The notes: generated by a model not told the origin, from the sequence alone. DNA of 64,000 bases from Adiantum capillus-veneris (GCA_014529385.2 CM043959.1:63251753-63315752), one strand, 5' to 3'. Positions 1 through 12,098 are shown, numbered from the stretch's first letter. A program made the numbers and translations.

Positions 1-640
1 CATTTTACTCAACATTGTGGAATCCTGGCTAAATTTGAACAGTCTAGTCGACGATGGATCCTGTGGTGGTGGAACTCACTTACTTCGTCATGCATCAAGA
101 TATTTTGAGGATCGATTATAGAGGATTTTTTTTCGATTTGTTCGACGTGCAATGGTTCAAGATAAACATGGAGGGTTGCAACGCTATTGTGCGTAGAGGA
201 GAGTCTAGTTTCCTTGAGGTGGATTCAACTAAAAAAATGGACCGACCTAAGAGACACTTTCGTACTGCGTGAGCATCGTGAACAAGGAATTTATGTGCTT
301 GGAAGCTCTCATGTAAGTTATGTGGCTCTGAGAAGTGATATTTCATTGTACAAAGTTTGCATCAAACTGGTGGTACGTCATAGAGGTAGCCCCTTGTAGT
401 GGATGGACGTATGAAGGCTACCATGTGCCAATCACAACAGCATCAATGGAGGAGATTGGAGAAGATGCTTAGTCAGAAGCCCTTGAGGTGGTGCCAGACG
501 ATCATCAAGCTGCTACTCTCTATGGGGTGCATGCAGAGGATCTACAAAATGAAACTGAGGACATTTGCCTAAACGGAGAGCTCTATATAGATATAGCGAG
601 TTATGTTGAGCTATGCGAGGATGAGAGAGAGACCTCTTAA
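1..640 (+). pseudogene. CACTA (EnSpm) transposase C-terminal remnant, DUF4216-like
   Basis: Reading from about 54, the frame gives FDVQWFKINMEG. After a frame change near 235 the neighbouring frame gives a W-TD-RDTFVLREHREQ block. This order (an aromatic FDVxWF core, then a D-x-F-x-L stretch ending near QVFYV) is the usual pattern of the DUF4216 domain at the C-terminus of plant TNP2-type CACTA transposases. A third frame carries an acidic tail (GYHVPITTASMEEIGED, later DDHQAATLYGVHAEDL) that ends at a TAA at 638-640. The left part lies outside the window. The frame changes mark it as a relic. The domain call comes from family resemblance only. The same domain occurs in the better preserved CACTA element at 36.7-40.2 kb. 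Confidence 0.55.
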
Positions 641-933
641 AGCCACAAACCTTGTATTTGAATAATTTTGCTCCGTTTTATAATATATATTGTATTCACG
701 TAGCTATACTAGAGGAATTTAAATTGTGTTTAATCGTCATTGCGTCCACTCCAGGTATGTTCTCACAAGCAGGGACACTCCTCGGTGTGTTGTGAAAGTT
801 TGATATGCCGACCAGCACTGCGCTCTGAGTGTGATGGAGATTGAGGCTGCAATCACGAAGGAGGTGATCCGTCTGTGCTCATAGATGCTGCTCCTCCCTC
901 CACTAGGCCTAGTTGATTGGATGAAAGAGACGC
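641..933. other. Short spacer, no gene recognised
   Basis: AT-rich sequence between the CACTA remnant and the first long terminal repeat. I see no coding signal or repeat in it. The last bases before 934 should hold one copy of the target duplication of the LTR array, but its partner is lost because LTR C is truncated. Confidence 0.5.
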
Positions 934-3150
934 TGGAGAGGAAGAATGGGGAGCACACCCAACAAACAAACAGCTGCCCCTACATAGCTCAGGGTATTCA
1001 CAACATCCCTATCCTCTCAAAAACACCTTTAAAAAAAGCAACTCACATAAGCAGGGCCTCGCCTACACTTTGCGCAACGCACACACGACTTGGACAATTG
1101 CTAAGCAGCGATCACACCGATCTTGCACAACTGAACACCTTTCTCTCTTTCTCTCTCACACACGCAGGGGGCCCGGGGGGGCACACACTCACACACCGTG
1201 GCACCACACACCCTGGAGACGAGCAAAGAAGAAAGGGGGGAGAGACGATGCCAAAAAATCGACAACGACAACTTCTTTACACACCATGTACAAAACTCAT
1301 ATAGCCTGCTCTAGGTCGCACCATGGCCATCACCAATCTGTACAGAGGGGCATGCACTCCCCTCACCACTCGACTCCGTCGGCACATACCTCGACAGAAA
1401 CATCCACCACTCGCTTCACTTCGGCAACAACTTTTCCTCTTGGCAACCTTCGCTAATTGCCTCTCTTGCAAGGCCTTTGCTCTTTCGAGCCACTTCGCAG
1501 ACCATGCGTGCCGATGCCGGCCGCACGAAGTCTCTCTCTTTTCTCAATTTTCAATTCTCCTCCTCCTTCCCCAAGAAAAAGGCTCCCGCTCAAAAACGCT
1601 GTCCCTCTTTTTTCTTTCTTTTTTCCCCTTTTACTTTTTCAAGGCCAAGAAAAAATTCTTTTTTTTGGCAATTGCCCCCGCCCTACTGTTCTCACTTAAG
1701 CCTCCCCTAAAAAAACAAGGTTTGAACTTCTTTTTTTCAGTTTTCCCATCTTGAATCCAGCCACCCTTTTACCTTTCTTTTTCAATTCACAAGCAAAGGG
1801 GTTTTAGTCTTCACTTCCATGCACCGATGCTTTTTACTCGCACATGCTTGTCGGCCACCCGTTCGGTCTTGCCATACCGAATTCCATCTCGTTGAAGCCA
1901 TATGCAGCTGTCTCCCATCCTCGAATGGTGACCCATAATGCTGAAAAAACCCCGATCCACCTTTTTTTCTTGGTTGTCTACGAGCTTGGCTTAGACGTAT
2001 CCTACGTCCACAACTCTGATCAACGAGCCGTAAACTCCGGTTGACTTTCCATATTGCATGCCACTTTGTAGAACTTTGGGGAGCTCAAAAAAACTTATGT
2101 CGATGCGCCTACCAACGTGTCCTGGTGAGCACATACCCGATCCTCGATAATTATTCCACAGGCCATAACTTGCTCGTTCGAGACCCGGTTGACAATCGAA
2201 AAAGACCGGCATGCTCCACAACTCGAGCTTTACAAGGATACCCACTGACTCTAGTTTTGTCCACCTGTCTGTACTTGTGCTGTCCGTCGGGATCTGCAAA
2301 GCCTTCCACATTTGAACCAGCACATCTTCCACCACGTGGCCCCATTTAACGAGCCGTCTAGATGGGCTTTTAGAGTATCTTGAACACTACACTCCAGGAC
2401 ACATTCCCACATTTTGGACACCTTGACCTGCCATCTCAATTATCCCAATTTGGAGGGCCTCCTTAGCCTAAAAAACCACTATAAGCATATATTTCAGTTG
2501 CCACTCTCTTGCCCAGGGCCTTCATACCTGCTTTAGCCCTTTATCATGCACCTGTCAGCATACGTAGCACTGCACTGTACACTTTCAAGCACGGACCATC
2601 TTTGGTTGCACCATCATTGCCCACCCCCTTGTTGAACATTCATGTTCAACCACAAACAGGCTTATTGCACTAAAAATACTACCCCACCAAAACAAACTCT
2701 CTACACATCACTAAACCACCTAATATATATACAAAACCTGGCATCTGCTACCCGTTGCCTTTGTTCATGCAGGTTGCCCAACCCCTTGCTTCACAACCTG
2801 GACACCGCCTGGGTCAAACACTTGGCATTGGTCATGCCCATCCACCTACAACATGCTCACATAGTGATGCATCCCAACGCACACCCAATCATCCACATAA
2901 GATGCCCTCTGCATGCTTCCACTGCTCCGAATGTCCATAGGAATGTTGTCCACTTCTAAAAAAAAATCATCAAAAGCACAACCACTCTCCAAGTGAACAT
3001 CATCATTCACATTGGGCATACGATCATTGACACGGAACATATCGTGCCTTCGCTACCAACCATATAAAGTGAGATTCTCCTCAATCAAATCCTGCACACC
3101 TGCTCGACAGTCCACTACACAGATGTGTTTATCATCATCCCCTTCAACCA
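934..3150 (-). repeat. LTR A of a tandem LTR-retrotransposon array
   Basis: About 2217 bp. It aligns end to end with 3231-5458 and, for its first 1.1 kb, with 7194-8320. On the plus strand it starts TGGAGAGG and ends TTCAACCA, which gives the expected TG...CA ends on the minus strand. It contains CA-rich, T-rich and poly-pyrimidine tracts. Open frames inside it (for example on the plus strand near 917-1754) recur only as shadows in the sister LTRs and show no protein family. Its orientation is fixed by the primer-binding-site motif and gag at 6.6-7.2 kb. Confidence 0.85.
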
Positions 3151-3230
3151 CCTTCAAACACTTTGCCACATTTTTGCTTACACATCACCAAGGAGCAATC
3201 AATTTTCTCCTCAGTGGGGGCACCAAAAGA
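3151..3230 (-). other. Residual 80-bp interior with primer-binding site between LTR A and LTR B
   Basis: From about 3157 to 3230 this matches the 5' interior next to LTR C (about 7115-7193), including the shared stretch around CACATCACCAAGGAGCAATC. It holds the motif CAGTGGGGGCACCA (3212-3225), whose reverse complement TGGTGCCCCCACTG lies where a minus-strand primer-binding site is expected. The rest of an interior has been deleted, so LTR B meets LTR A almost directly. Confidence 0.8.
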
Positions 3231-5458
3231 TGGAAAGGGGGAATGGGAAATACAGCCAACACACAAACAACTTTCCCTACATAGCTTAGGGAATTCATAG
3301 CACCCCTGTCCTCTCAAAAAAACCTTCAAAAAAAGCAACTCACACTAACAGGGCCTCGCCTACACTTCGCCCAATGCACACACGACTTGCACAATTGTTA
3401 AGCAGCGATCATACCGATCTTGCCCGCTTCCAACTCTTCCACAAATGAACACCTTTCTCTATTTCTCTCTTACACACACAGGGGCCCTGGGGGACGCACA
3501 CGCTCACACACTGTGGCACCACACACCCTGGAGACGAGCAAAGAAGAAAGGGAAGAAGGGGTGAGAGACGACGCCAAGAAATCGACAATGACAGCTTCTT
3601 TACACACCATGTACAAAATTCATATGGCCTGCTCTAGGTCGCACCATGGCCATCATCAATCCGTACAGAGGGGCATACACTTCCCTCACCACTCGACTCT
3701 GTCGACACATACCTCGATGGGAACATCCACCATTGGCTTCACTTCGGCAACAACTTTTCCTCTTGGCAGCCTTCGCGGACTGCCTCTCTTGCAAGGCCTT
3801 CACTCTTTTGAGCCGCTTCGTAGACCATGTGTGTTGACGCCGAGCGCACAAAGTCTCTCTTTTCTCAATTTTCAATTCTCCTCCTCCTTCCCCAAGAAAA
3901 AGGCTCCTGCTCGAAAACGTTGTCCCTCCTTTTTCCTTCTTTTTTCCCCTTTTACTTTTTCAAGGCAAAGAAAAAATTCCTTTTTTTGGCAATGGCGACG
4001 CGCGCTATTGTTCTTGCTTAAGCCTCCCCTTCAAAATAAGGTTTGAACTTCTTTTTTTCCCTTCTTCCCCCCTTGAGTCCAGCCACTCTTTTACCTTTCT
4101 TTTTCAATTCACAAGCAAAGGGGTTTTAGTGTTCACTTCCATGTACCGGTGCTTTTTACTCGGCCATGCTTATTGGCCACCCATTTGATCTTGCCATACC
4201 AAATTCCATCTCGTTGAAGCCATATCCAGTTGTCTCACATCCTTAAATGGCAACCCATAATGCTGAAAAAACCCGATCCACCTTTTTTTCTCGATTGTTC
4301 GTGAGCTTGGCTTGGACATATCCCGACGTCCCACAACTCTGATCAGCGAGCTGTAAACTCCGATTGACTTTCCATATTGCATGCCACTTTTTAGAACTGT
4401 GGCGAGCTCAAAAAAACTTATGTCCGTGTGCCTACCAGCGTGTCCCAGTGAGCATATACCCGATCCCCGGCAAATATTCCACAAGCCATAACTTGCTCGT
4501 TCGAGACCCAATTGACAATCCGAAAATACCAGCATGCTCCACAACTCAAGCTTTACAAGGATACCCATTCTAGTTTTTTCCACCTGTCTGTCCCTGCGCT
4601 GTCCGTCAAGATTTGCAAAGCCTTCCACATTTGAACCAGCACATCTTCCACCACGTGGCCCCGTTTGATGAGCCGTCTGGATGGGATTCTAGAGCATCTC
4701 AAACACTACACTCCAGGACACATTCCCACATTTTGGACACCTTGACCTGCTATCTCAATTATCCCAATTTGGAGGGCCTCCTTAGCCTAAAAAATCACTT
4801 TAAGCATACATTTCAGCTACCACTGTCCTGCCCAGGGCCTTCATACCTGCTTTAGCCCTTTACCATGCACCTGTCAACATACGTAGCACCGCATTGTGCA
4901 CTTCCCAGCACGGACCAACTTTGGTTGCACCATCATTGCCCATCCCTTTGTTGAACATTCATGTTTAACCACAAACAGGCTTATTGCACTAAAAAAACTA
5001 CCCCACCAAAACAAACTCTCTGCACATCACAAAACCACCTAATATATGTACAAAACCTGGCATCTGCTACCCGTTGCCTTTGTTCATGTGGGTTGTTCAA
5101 CCCCTTGCTTTACAACATGGACACCGCCTGGGTCAAACACTTGGCATTGGTCACGCGCATCCACCTGCAACATGCTCACATAGTGCTGCATCCTAGCGCA
5201 CACCCAATCATCCACATAAGCTACCCTCGGCATGCTTCCACTGCTCCCAACATCCATAATCATATTGTCCACTTCTAAAAGAACACCATCAAAAGCACAA
5301 CCACTCTCCAAGTGTACATCATCATTCACAGTGAGCATACCATCGAACATATCGTGCCTTCTCTCCCAGCCATATAAAGTGAGATCCTCCTCAATCAAAT
5401 CTTGCACCTGCTCGACAGTCCACTACACAGCTGTGTTTATCAGCATCCCTTTCAACCA
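3231..5458 (-). repeat. LTR B, shared middle LTR of the array
   Basis: About 2228 bp, starting TGGAAAGG and ending TTCAACCA on the plus strand, homologous along its whole length to LTR A. It serves as the 3' LTR of the gag-bearing interior at 5459-7193 and as the 5' LTR of the deleted interior at 3151-3230. Small differences from LTR A (scattered substitutions and short indels) show that the copies have diverged since duplication. Confidence 0.85.
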
Positions 5459-6571
5459 CCATATGCAAACTTCCTTTGACAACTCAAACAAGTCTACACC
5501 CTTGGACTTTTCCTCATGCTTAAAAGAACCACTCCGCTTAGCGGGCAACCCTTTCAACATAGGCACCCCGATCACCATCACTTCCATACTCACATCCATA
5601 CCTGCCTCTGTCGGCACCACCATAGTATTAGACTTTTGCTCTCTCAAAGAAACCGCTAGAAGCTGTAGAGGGACAGACCCTCGTATCACTTGCATTTTGG
5701 TCAAAGCTTTCCCAGCAACAAGCACCTGTGTCTCTTCATCCATTTCACCCATGGGGTCATCAAAATCCCAATCAGCTTCATCTTCAATGCATTCCTGGCC
5801 AAAAGAACCTATATCCAAGGCACTACCCATGCAATCCATAGGTGATTGAAACTGCTCTTCCCTTTGATCAGTATTTGACACCTCTTGCCTGTCATATTCT
5901 TCAACCTGTTCTTCTTTCTTAGCCACAACAACACTCTCCTTCTTGGGAAACCATTGTATCTGTCGTACAATCAAAGCACCTTCCAAAGCTACCTTGATGA
6001 GCATCGTCATTAGCATGGTGCCGCATAGCACACTCACCTGCATGTCTTTATTCCCAAGCTCTGATGCTATCACCTTCTCATCCTTTATAGTGGCAACCAC
6101 CACATTCTTATGCACATAACAAGGTAACTTCACCTTTACCAGCATCGACTCTTTGGATTCTGTCTCCCAGCTTGTTTCTCTATCCTTCTCACTCGTTTCC
6201 CAAAAGTTCAAGCTTGTAGCATCATCATCTTCACCATAGGCCGATTTGGTATCATCATCATCATCCTCTAACTGGTCCACAAAATCTAGACCATCGTCGT
6301 GCCCACTTTTGTCATCCAACGCCAAGCTCTTGGCACCTACCACTTGGCCACGATGTGTTACCCTTTCATACAAGCACTCCACGAGAACAGGCTCCACCTC
6401 TTCAAGTTGCACTGTACACTTGGCATCTGCTAACTCCTCTACACATAGGCTCTTTTCAACAAAAGGCTCATCTTTGCTGACAAGCTCCTCCACAATCGGC
6501 ATAGATGATTTACCAATAGGTGATTCCCAAGGAACATAGTCAATCATAGGTCTTACCCTAACAAGCTCCAC
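5423..6571 (-). pseudogene. Acidic protein region downstream of gag in a gag-only LTR retrotransposon
   Basis: An uninterrupted 382-codon minus-strand frame that runs 35 bp into LTR B. It begins one codon after the gag stop, in the same frame, so gag plus this region was probably one polyprotein now split by a single TGA (6575-6577). The listed start is a GTG and probably not a real initiation site. The product is rich in Asp and Glu, with a run of Asp near residues 102-106 and an acidic block near residue 270. I see no protease D-S/T-G motif, no zinc knuckle and no reverse transcriptase. No function recognised. The plus-strand ORF at 5232-5849 is its shadow. Confidence 0.6.
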
Positions 6572-6574
6572 ACT

Positions 6575-7136
6575 TCACATCACTGGCACCATCCTCGACG
6601 GGCCCATAGAACAAACTGCTGCTTCAACATGCACACAATCTGCAGGCTTTAACAAGCCTAACTCCAGCTTTCTTTTCATTTTCCTGCTCTTCACCCGAGC
6701 AACCTTGACTATCTTGGCACCCGGGCAACCCGGGCAAGCTAGGAATTTCTCCAACTTGAAACCATCCACATTGACCACTTGGGTGGCAACAACCAAATCA
6801 CTCCAACAAGCTTCAAACTTACTGACAAAAGCATCAAAATCATCACCTAAATCCTGTCGTAGGCTCTTAATCTTTGTATCTGCTTCGGTAGCTGACACCA
6901 CCTTGCGAAACATGCATAGAAACTGCTCTCGGAAACCAACCCAATCCTGCTTATTTGCAGCTTCTAGACCATCGAACCAGTCCTTTGCTTTCCTCGCAGC
7001 ACCAACGACACTGCCTTCAGCTTTTCTTCATCACTCCCATTTGCAACGAGAGCATAAATAACTCAAAATCTGTCAGCCACTCATCTGCATCTTCATCACC
7101 ATTGAAAATCGGACCAACACTCTGCCACATTTTTTC
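6575..7136 (-). pseudogene. Retrotransposon gag (retrotrans_gag type), frameshifted
   Basis: Read on the minus strand from about 7136, the translation gives FNGDEDADEWLTDFELFM. After a frame change it continues with an LRGKAKDWF-like stretch and then MFRKVVSATEADTKIKSL and FDAFVSKFEACWSDLV. This is the arrangement of plant gag capsid domains: an A-x-x-W-L start, a W-F pair, and a helix before the zinc-knuckle region. No zinc knuckle follows. The Met-initiated open part is 6913-6575, and the N-terminal part is in another frame. It lies just downstream of the primer-binding site (7175-7188) next to LTR C, as gag should. Confidence 0.75.
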
Positions 7137-7174
7137 TTACAAACACATCACCAAGGAGCAATCAGTGTTCTCTT

Positions 7175-7188
7175 CAGTGGGGGCACCA
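7175..7188 (-). promoter_or_regulatory. Primer-binding site, TGGTGCCCCCACTG
   Basis: On the plus strand this reads CAGTGGGGGCACCA, five bases before LTR C. On the minus strand it begins TGG, as expected for a site complementary to a tRNA 3' end (CCA). I could not match the implied acceptor stem to a specific tRNA. The same motif recurs at 3212-3225 and at 32445-32458. Confidence 0.65.
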
Positions 7189-7193
7189 GAAGA

Positions 7194-8320
7194 TGGACAG
7201 GGGGAATGGGGAGCACACCCCACACACAAACATCTTCCCCTACATAGCTCAGGGTATTCATAGCACCCCTGTCCTCTCAAAAACACCTTCAAAAAAAGCA
7301 ACTCACACTAGCAGGGCCTAGCCTACACTTTGCTCAACGCACACACGACCTGCACAATGCTAAGAAGCGATGACAGCAATCTTGCCCGCTTCCACCTCTT
7401 CCACAACTGAACACCTTTCTCTCTTTCTCTCTCACACACACAGGGGGCCCGGGGGACGCACACGCTCACACACCGTGGCACCACACACCCTGGAGACGAG
7501 CAAAGAAGAAAGGAGGAAGAGACGATGCCAAAAAATCAACAATGATAGCTTCTTTACACACCATGTACAAAATTCATATGGACTGCTCTAGGTCTTACCA
7601 TGGCCATCACCAATCCGTAAAGAGGGGCATACACTTCCCTCACCACTCCGCCACTCGACTCCGTCGGCACATACCTGGATGGGAACATCCACCACTGGCT
7701 TCACTTCGGAAACAACTTTTCCTCTTGATAGCCTTTGCGGACTGCCTCTCTTGCAAGGCCTTTGCTCTTTCGAGCTGCTTCACAGACCATGCGTGCTGAC
7801 GCTGAGCACACGAAGTCTCTCTCTTTTCTCAATTTTCAAATCTCCTCCTCCTTCCCCAAGAAAAAGGCTCCCGCTCGAAAACACTGTCCCTCCTTTTTCC
7901 TTCTTTTTTCCCCTTTTACTTTTTCAAGGCAAAGAAAAAATTCCTTTTTTTTGGCAATGGTGCCGGCGCTCCTGTTCTCACTTAAGCCTCCCCTTAAAAA
8001 TAAGGTTTGAACTTATTTTTTTGCCTTCTTCCCCCCCCCCCCCCCCCCCCCCAAAGTCCAACCACCCACCCTTTTATCTTTCTTTTTCAATTCACAAGCA
8101 AAGGGGTTTTAGTCTTCACTTCCATGCACTGGTGCTTTTTCCTCGAACATGCTTGTCGGCCACGTGTTCGGTCCTACCATACCAAATTTCATGTCGTCAT
8201 AGCCATATCCAGTTGTCTTGCATCCTTGAATGGTGACCCATAACGTTGGAAAAAAACCCGATCCACCTTTTTTTCTCGATCGTCTGCGAGCTTGGCTTGG
8301 ACGTATCCCGACGTCCACAT
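7194..8320 (-). repeat. LTR C, truncated
   Basis: Homologous to the first 1.1 kb of LTRs A and B, starting TGGACAGG on the plus strand. Homology stops near 8318-8325, where the sequence switches to an unrelated AT-rich stretch. A 22-base C run (8031-8052) sits inside it, where LTRs A and B have short pyrimidine tracts. The missing half would have carried the 5' end of the element. Confidence 0.85.
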
Positions 8321-8560
8321 CTCTCAAGCTTCTAATTCTTAGCCTAATCACTTTAAGCCAAGCCTAAGCTTTCAAGCATTGATTAGCCATTCAAATTCTT
8401 GAGCTTAACCTCCATTAGCCATCCTAATCCTATTCTAAGCATTTGAATCAAACCAAGCTTAAGAGGATCACGATAAGCTTCTTAATTGAAGCCTAATCTC
8501 TATATTCTTAATCTCTGAGCCTAATCTTAAACCATTAGCCGAGCCTAAACCCATTCAATT
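8321..8560. other. AT-rich sequence with recurring AGCCTAA words
   Basis: Between truncated LTR C and the unrecognised gene. The words AGCCTAA, AAGCCTAA and AGCTTAA recur many times with irregular spacing. There is no open frame. It may be the promoter or 5' leader side of the following gene, but no TATA box stands out. Confidence 0.35.
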
Positions 8561-11500
8561 ATGGAAGACAAATCAGATGGCCATTGGAAGAGGAAGTTCC
8601 TAAGCCATAACGGGAAGAAGCAGAAGGTAGAGTTAAGCAAGTCATTATCACTTTTCTTGATTAGCACCTAGATTAAGCCAGGTTTCATCTTGTAAGGAGC
8701 ATTAAGCCTCCATTAATGATTGATTAATCATGGATTCTATCAATTAATTAGAATTAGGAAATATTTGTTTTGTATACTGTTGTCATTAAATGTGTCGGCT
8801 GCACCTCTTTTCCTGCACCTCTCATAGCCAGGGGCCCGATGCCTTCCAGGCTCACCTTTCGCACAATTATCCCTCGACAACAAAGAGTATGGTCTCATCA
8901 TGGAGGTTGTGCTTGCAAAGGATCTTAGGGATGAGGACCTCCCTCATGACGAGTGGATGACGGTGTTCAAGAAAAGATACCAGAAGAATGCAAAGATCTA
9001 CTTGAATCACGTGCATCTAAGACTCCTTGAAGATTGCATGTTCCTCTTCCACAAGGTATATCAAGCCCCTCCATATTGTGGGGAAATTAGTGCAAAGTTT
9101 CTGCGCTCCTATGCTTTTGAGAGATGCCATGCGGCAACAACGGACCCTACGCGCCATAAAGTTGCATGGGCGAGGTTTGGAGAGGCAGTACTGAACATGT
9201 GTGCCAGTCGCCCGGGAGGGTTGTAGCAGAAGGTCAAAACTTGGCGAAGGGAAATTGGTGCCATCTATTAAGAGGCCCCGCCTTACGCAAAGTGATAGTA
9301 ACCTCTATACAGAGGTGGACCCCCCACAATTTCATGTAGAGTCGCCTGATTATGTTACAGAATTGGAAAGTATTGTTGAGAGAGTGTCTCAAAAAAGTGC
9401 AGCTACATCAACCAAGCTGAAAGAGCTGAAAGCATCTTTGCAGAAGAACCAGGAAACATTGTTGAGAGCTGAGGGTTCCAATGCTGTTGTGAAGCGGATA
9501 AAGGATGACATAGAGCACTATGAAGTGCAGATTGCAAAACTAAAGTAGGAAAACCCTTTCAATGATGAGGACATCAAAGAGGTTGAGGCTAATCTGAGAG
9601 CGAGTCGACGCATGCTTCGCCGATTGGAAATAGTGAGGACATGCTAAATCTAGAGAAGGATGTTCATTTACAACAAGTAATTCCTATCATGTCTTCAGAA
9701 AGTTGTTTTGGTAGTGTATGCAACTTTTCAATATCTATAAATTCTGCTTTGCTAGTTTGACAAAGTTTGGTGGTTTTGCTTCTATATGGCAGTTGCATAT
9801 TCTAGGTAGATTGCTAGGTCTTTTGAAATTTCTCTATGTTCTTTTGGTACTTTTTGAAATTTCTCTATGTTCTTTTGGTACTTTTTGTCCATACTCGTAT
9901 CTTTTGGGTTTTTTTGGATATACTTTCTTGTTTTGGTATCTTCTATCATATTGTTTTTAGTAGTTTAGTAGTTTAATAAATCTGTTGTTTTGGTAGTTCT
10001 GGTTGTGTTGCTAGTACCACTAAACCCTTACAAGTACTTTTTGGTAATGCTTTGGTAGTTTCTAGAGTGGATATAGCAATGTTCTTTTAGTAGTTTTGGT
10101 TGCTTTTGGGTAGTTTATTGGTGGACTTGGGTGTATTTGTAATGCTTTTGGTACTAACTGGTAGCTTTTGGTACTATTCTGGTACTCCCTTTGGCAGTTT
10201 ATAGTTCTTTTGTAACGACACTACTTTGAATGTATTGGTACTTTTAGGGTTTTAGGGTAGCATTTTACAATGCGTCTTTGGTGGCTGTTAGGATTTTTGG
10301 TACTAATTGGTAGCTCGTGGTTATGATGTGGTACTAATTGGTAGCTCATGGTTATGATTTGGTACTAATTTGGTAGCTCCTGGTTATGATTTTTGGTACT
10401 AAATGGTAGCTCATGGTTATGATTTGGTATTAATTGGTAGCTCATGATTATGATTTGGTACTAATCGGTAGCTCATGGTTATGATTTGGTACTAATTGGT
10501 AGTTCATGGTTATGATTTGGTACTAATTTTGGTAGTTTACGGTTGTCTTCTTGCATTGATGACCTGCTAGTTTTTGGTACTCATTGGTAGTATGATTGCT
10601 TTGGTACTGTGTGCTAGGTCTTGCTACTGATTAGTAGTATGATGGCTTTGATACTGTGTGCTAGTTCTTGCTACTAATTGGTAATATGATGGCTTTGATA
10701 TTGTCTCTACTAATTTTTGGTACTAATTGGTGATGGCCTTGGTAATATCTGCTAGTTTTTGGTAGTAACTGGTAGTATAATGGCCTTGGTACTATTTGGT
10801 ACTAATTGGTAGTATGATGTCCTCGGTACTGTCTGCTACATTTTGGCACTAACTGGTAGCATGATGCCTTTGGTACTCTCTACTAGGTTTTGGGTTCTAA
10901 TTTCGTCTGTTTGTATTGCTGTTGGTTGACAAACAGGCTGAGTATGATGTGCTAGAGGAAACATGAAAGGAAGCACAAGGCCATGTCCTAATTGTGAAGC
11001 AGATGATTGCTGATGTTCAACATGGGAAGAGATTTATGTTATATCCTAGGCCCCAGGTTGTTGATTTGCGGGAGATGATCCATGTGTTTGGAATGTGTGT
11101 TGCATGTGGTGAGCTCTTGGAGTCTGCAGGAGTTGTAGAAACCTTTATGCTTGAGTGGAAACATCAGTATCACCCCCTTTGCTTTAGTACTAAACTTGGT
11201 TGTAACATGGTGATCCCCGAGAGGGAAAGTCTTGGGTCAGTGGGCATCGTGGTGTGAAGAGTAAGTATATGTGTGTTCTGCAAATCATATGCTTACTTGC
11301 ACTGAATGTGAGTTTGTTTGTATGTGATGTCTTTCTCTGTTTTTTCAAAGGAAGAGGAGGCTGCAACAAGACTAAACCAGTGGAAAAATGCACAGGTAGT
11401 CAAGGATGGACCAGATGCCACAAAATCTGCTGCAAGTCATGCATGGGAGGAGGATGAAGATACTGCACAGATAAGGGATGTTCTCCGCGATATAAAGCAT

Positions 11501-12098
11501 GGTGGTGTGGAATGGAAAGGGACTGAGAAGGGACAACATCGTGATACCATGCGAGAAGAAAATAGGGACTATGCGGACAAAGATGCTAAAAGGAATAAAG
11601 ACAATGTTGGAGGTAAAGTGCCTCACATAGTGGAGCTGGATGGATCAGATGATTCTACTAAGGGCTTGAGGATCAAATCACTAGCGAGGATGAGAACAGG
11701 CAAAGGGAAGGTGCAAGGGAAGAGGCCACTATGGGGGAGGAGGACAAGAAGGGGGTTGAGGGGGAGGCCAAGAGGGGGGTGGAAGCCAGGGTTGACAAAT
11801 GTGTAGAGGATGCCAAGAAACGGGATGACGAGGAGGCTAGGAAGGATGAAGAGGAAGAAAAGGAAAAGGCAGGCAATGCGATGAAGGGGGACGGGCCCAA
11901 GGATGCCAAGAAGAAAATGGCAGTGGAGGATGCAAAACTAGACAGTACTGACGGGAGTGCGGATCCTGAAGCTGAAAATGTTGTGAAAAAGATGTCCGAT
12001 GATTCCACTGATTTGGTGACCCTGTGGGAGCTTTTTAGTCTGCAAAGAAAGAAGCGCAACCGCACTCGTGACCAGTTTTCTCATGCATGCAAGTTGTA
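8561..12098 (+). pseudogene. Unrecognised multi-exon gene, probably broken: coiled-coil, Cys/His cluster and charged tail
   Basis: Several coding-like blocks lie on one strand. A first block opens at ATG 8561. The second runs from about 8826 to 9690: a globular part (LRDEDLPHDEWMTVFKKRYQ), then, after a frame change near 9200, a probable coiled coil (KSAATSTKLKELKASLQ) with an in-frame TAG at 9546-9548. A third block starts after an AAACAG acceptor at 10936. It has a TGA that probably replaced a Trp codon, and a Cys/His cluster (MCVACGELLES, then WKHQYHPLCF) of the C-x2-C...H-x3-H-x2-C type. A GT-AG intron fits 11261-11350. The last block is Lys/Glu-rich, with one frame change, and ends at 12098. 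No family recognised. It could be a host gene relic or a passenger carried by a transposon. Confidence 0.4.
9700..10935. repeat. T-rich minisatellite tract in a probable intron
   Basis: A region built on the words TTTGGTACT and TTGGTAG. Between 10299 and about 10547 there are eight imperfect tandem copies of a unit of about 31 bp (GGTACTAATTGGTAGCTCAT plus GGTTATGATTT). From about 10570 to 10880 the same words reappear in a longer, looser unit containing TAGTATGATGGCTTTGGTAC. It ends at a plausible splice acceptor (AAACAG before 10936). The open frame at 9718-9960 is simple-sequence translation and not a gene. Confidence 0.8.

Noticed and set aside
917-1754. Open frames in LTR A on the plus strand (also near 3420-4046 and 7679-8236)
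   Set aside because: They recur in all three LTR copies with changing frames, are antisense to the element and rich in Leu, Pro and Phe from pyrimidine tracts; shadows of the repeat.
5232-5849. 205-codon plus-strand frame
   Set aside because: Partly LTR and partly antisense to the gag-linked acidic frame, whose composition explains it.
9718-9960. 80-codon hydrophobic frame rich in Phe and Leu
   Set aside because: Lies in the T-rich repeat tract of a probable intron; the repeated phrase TTTCTCTATGTTCTTTTGG explains it.
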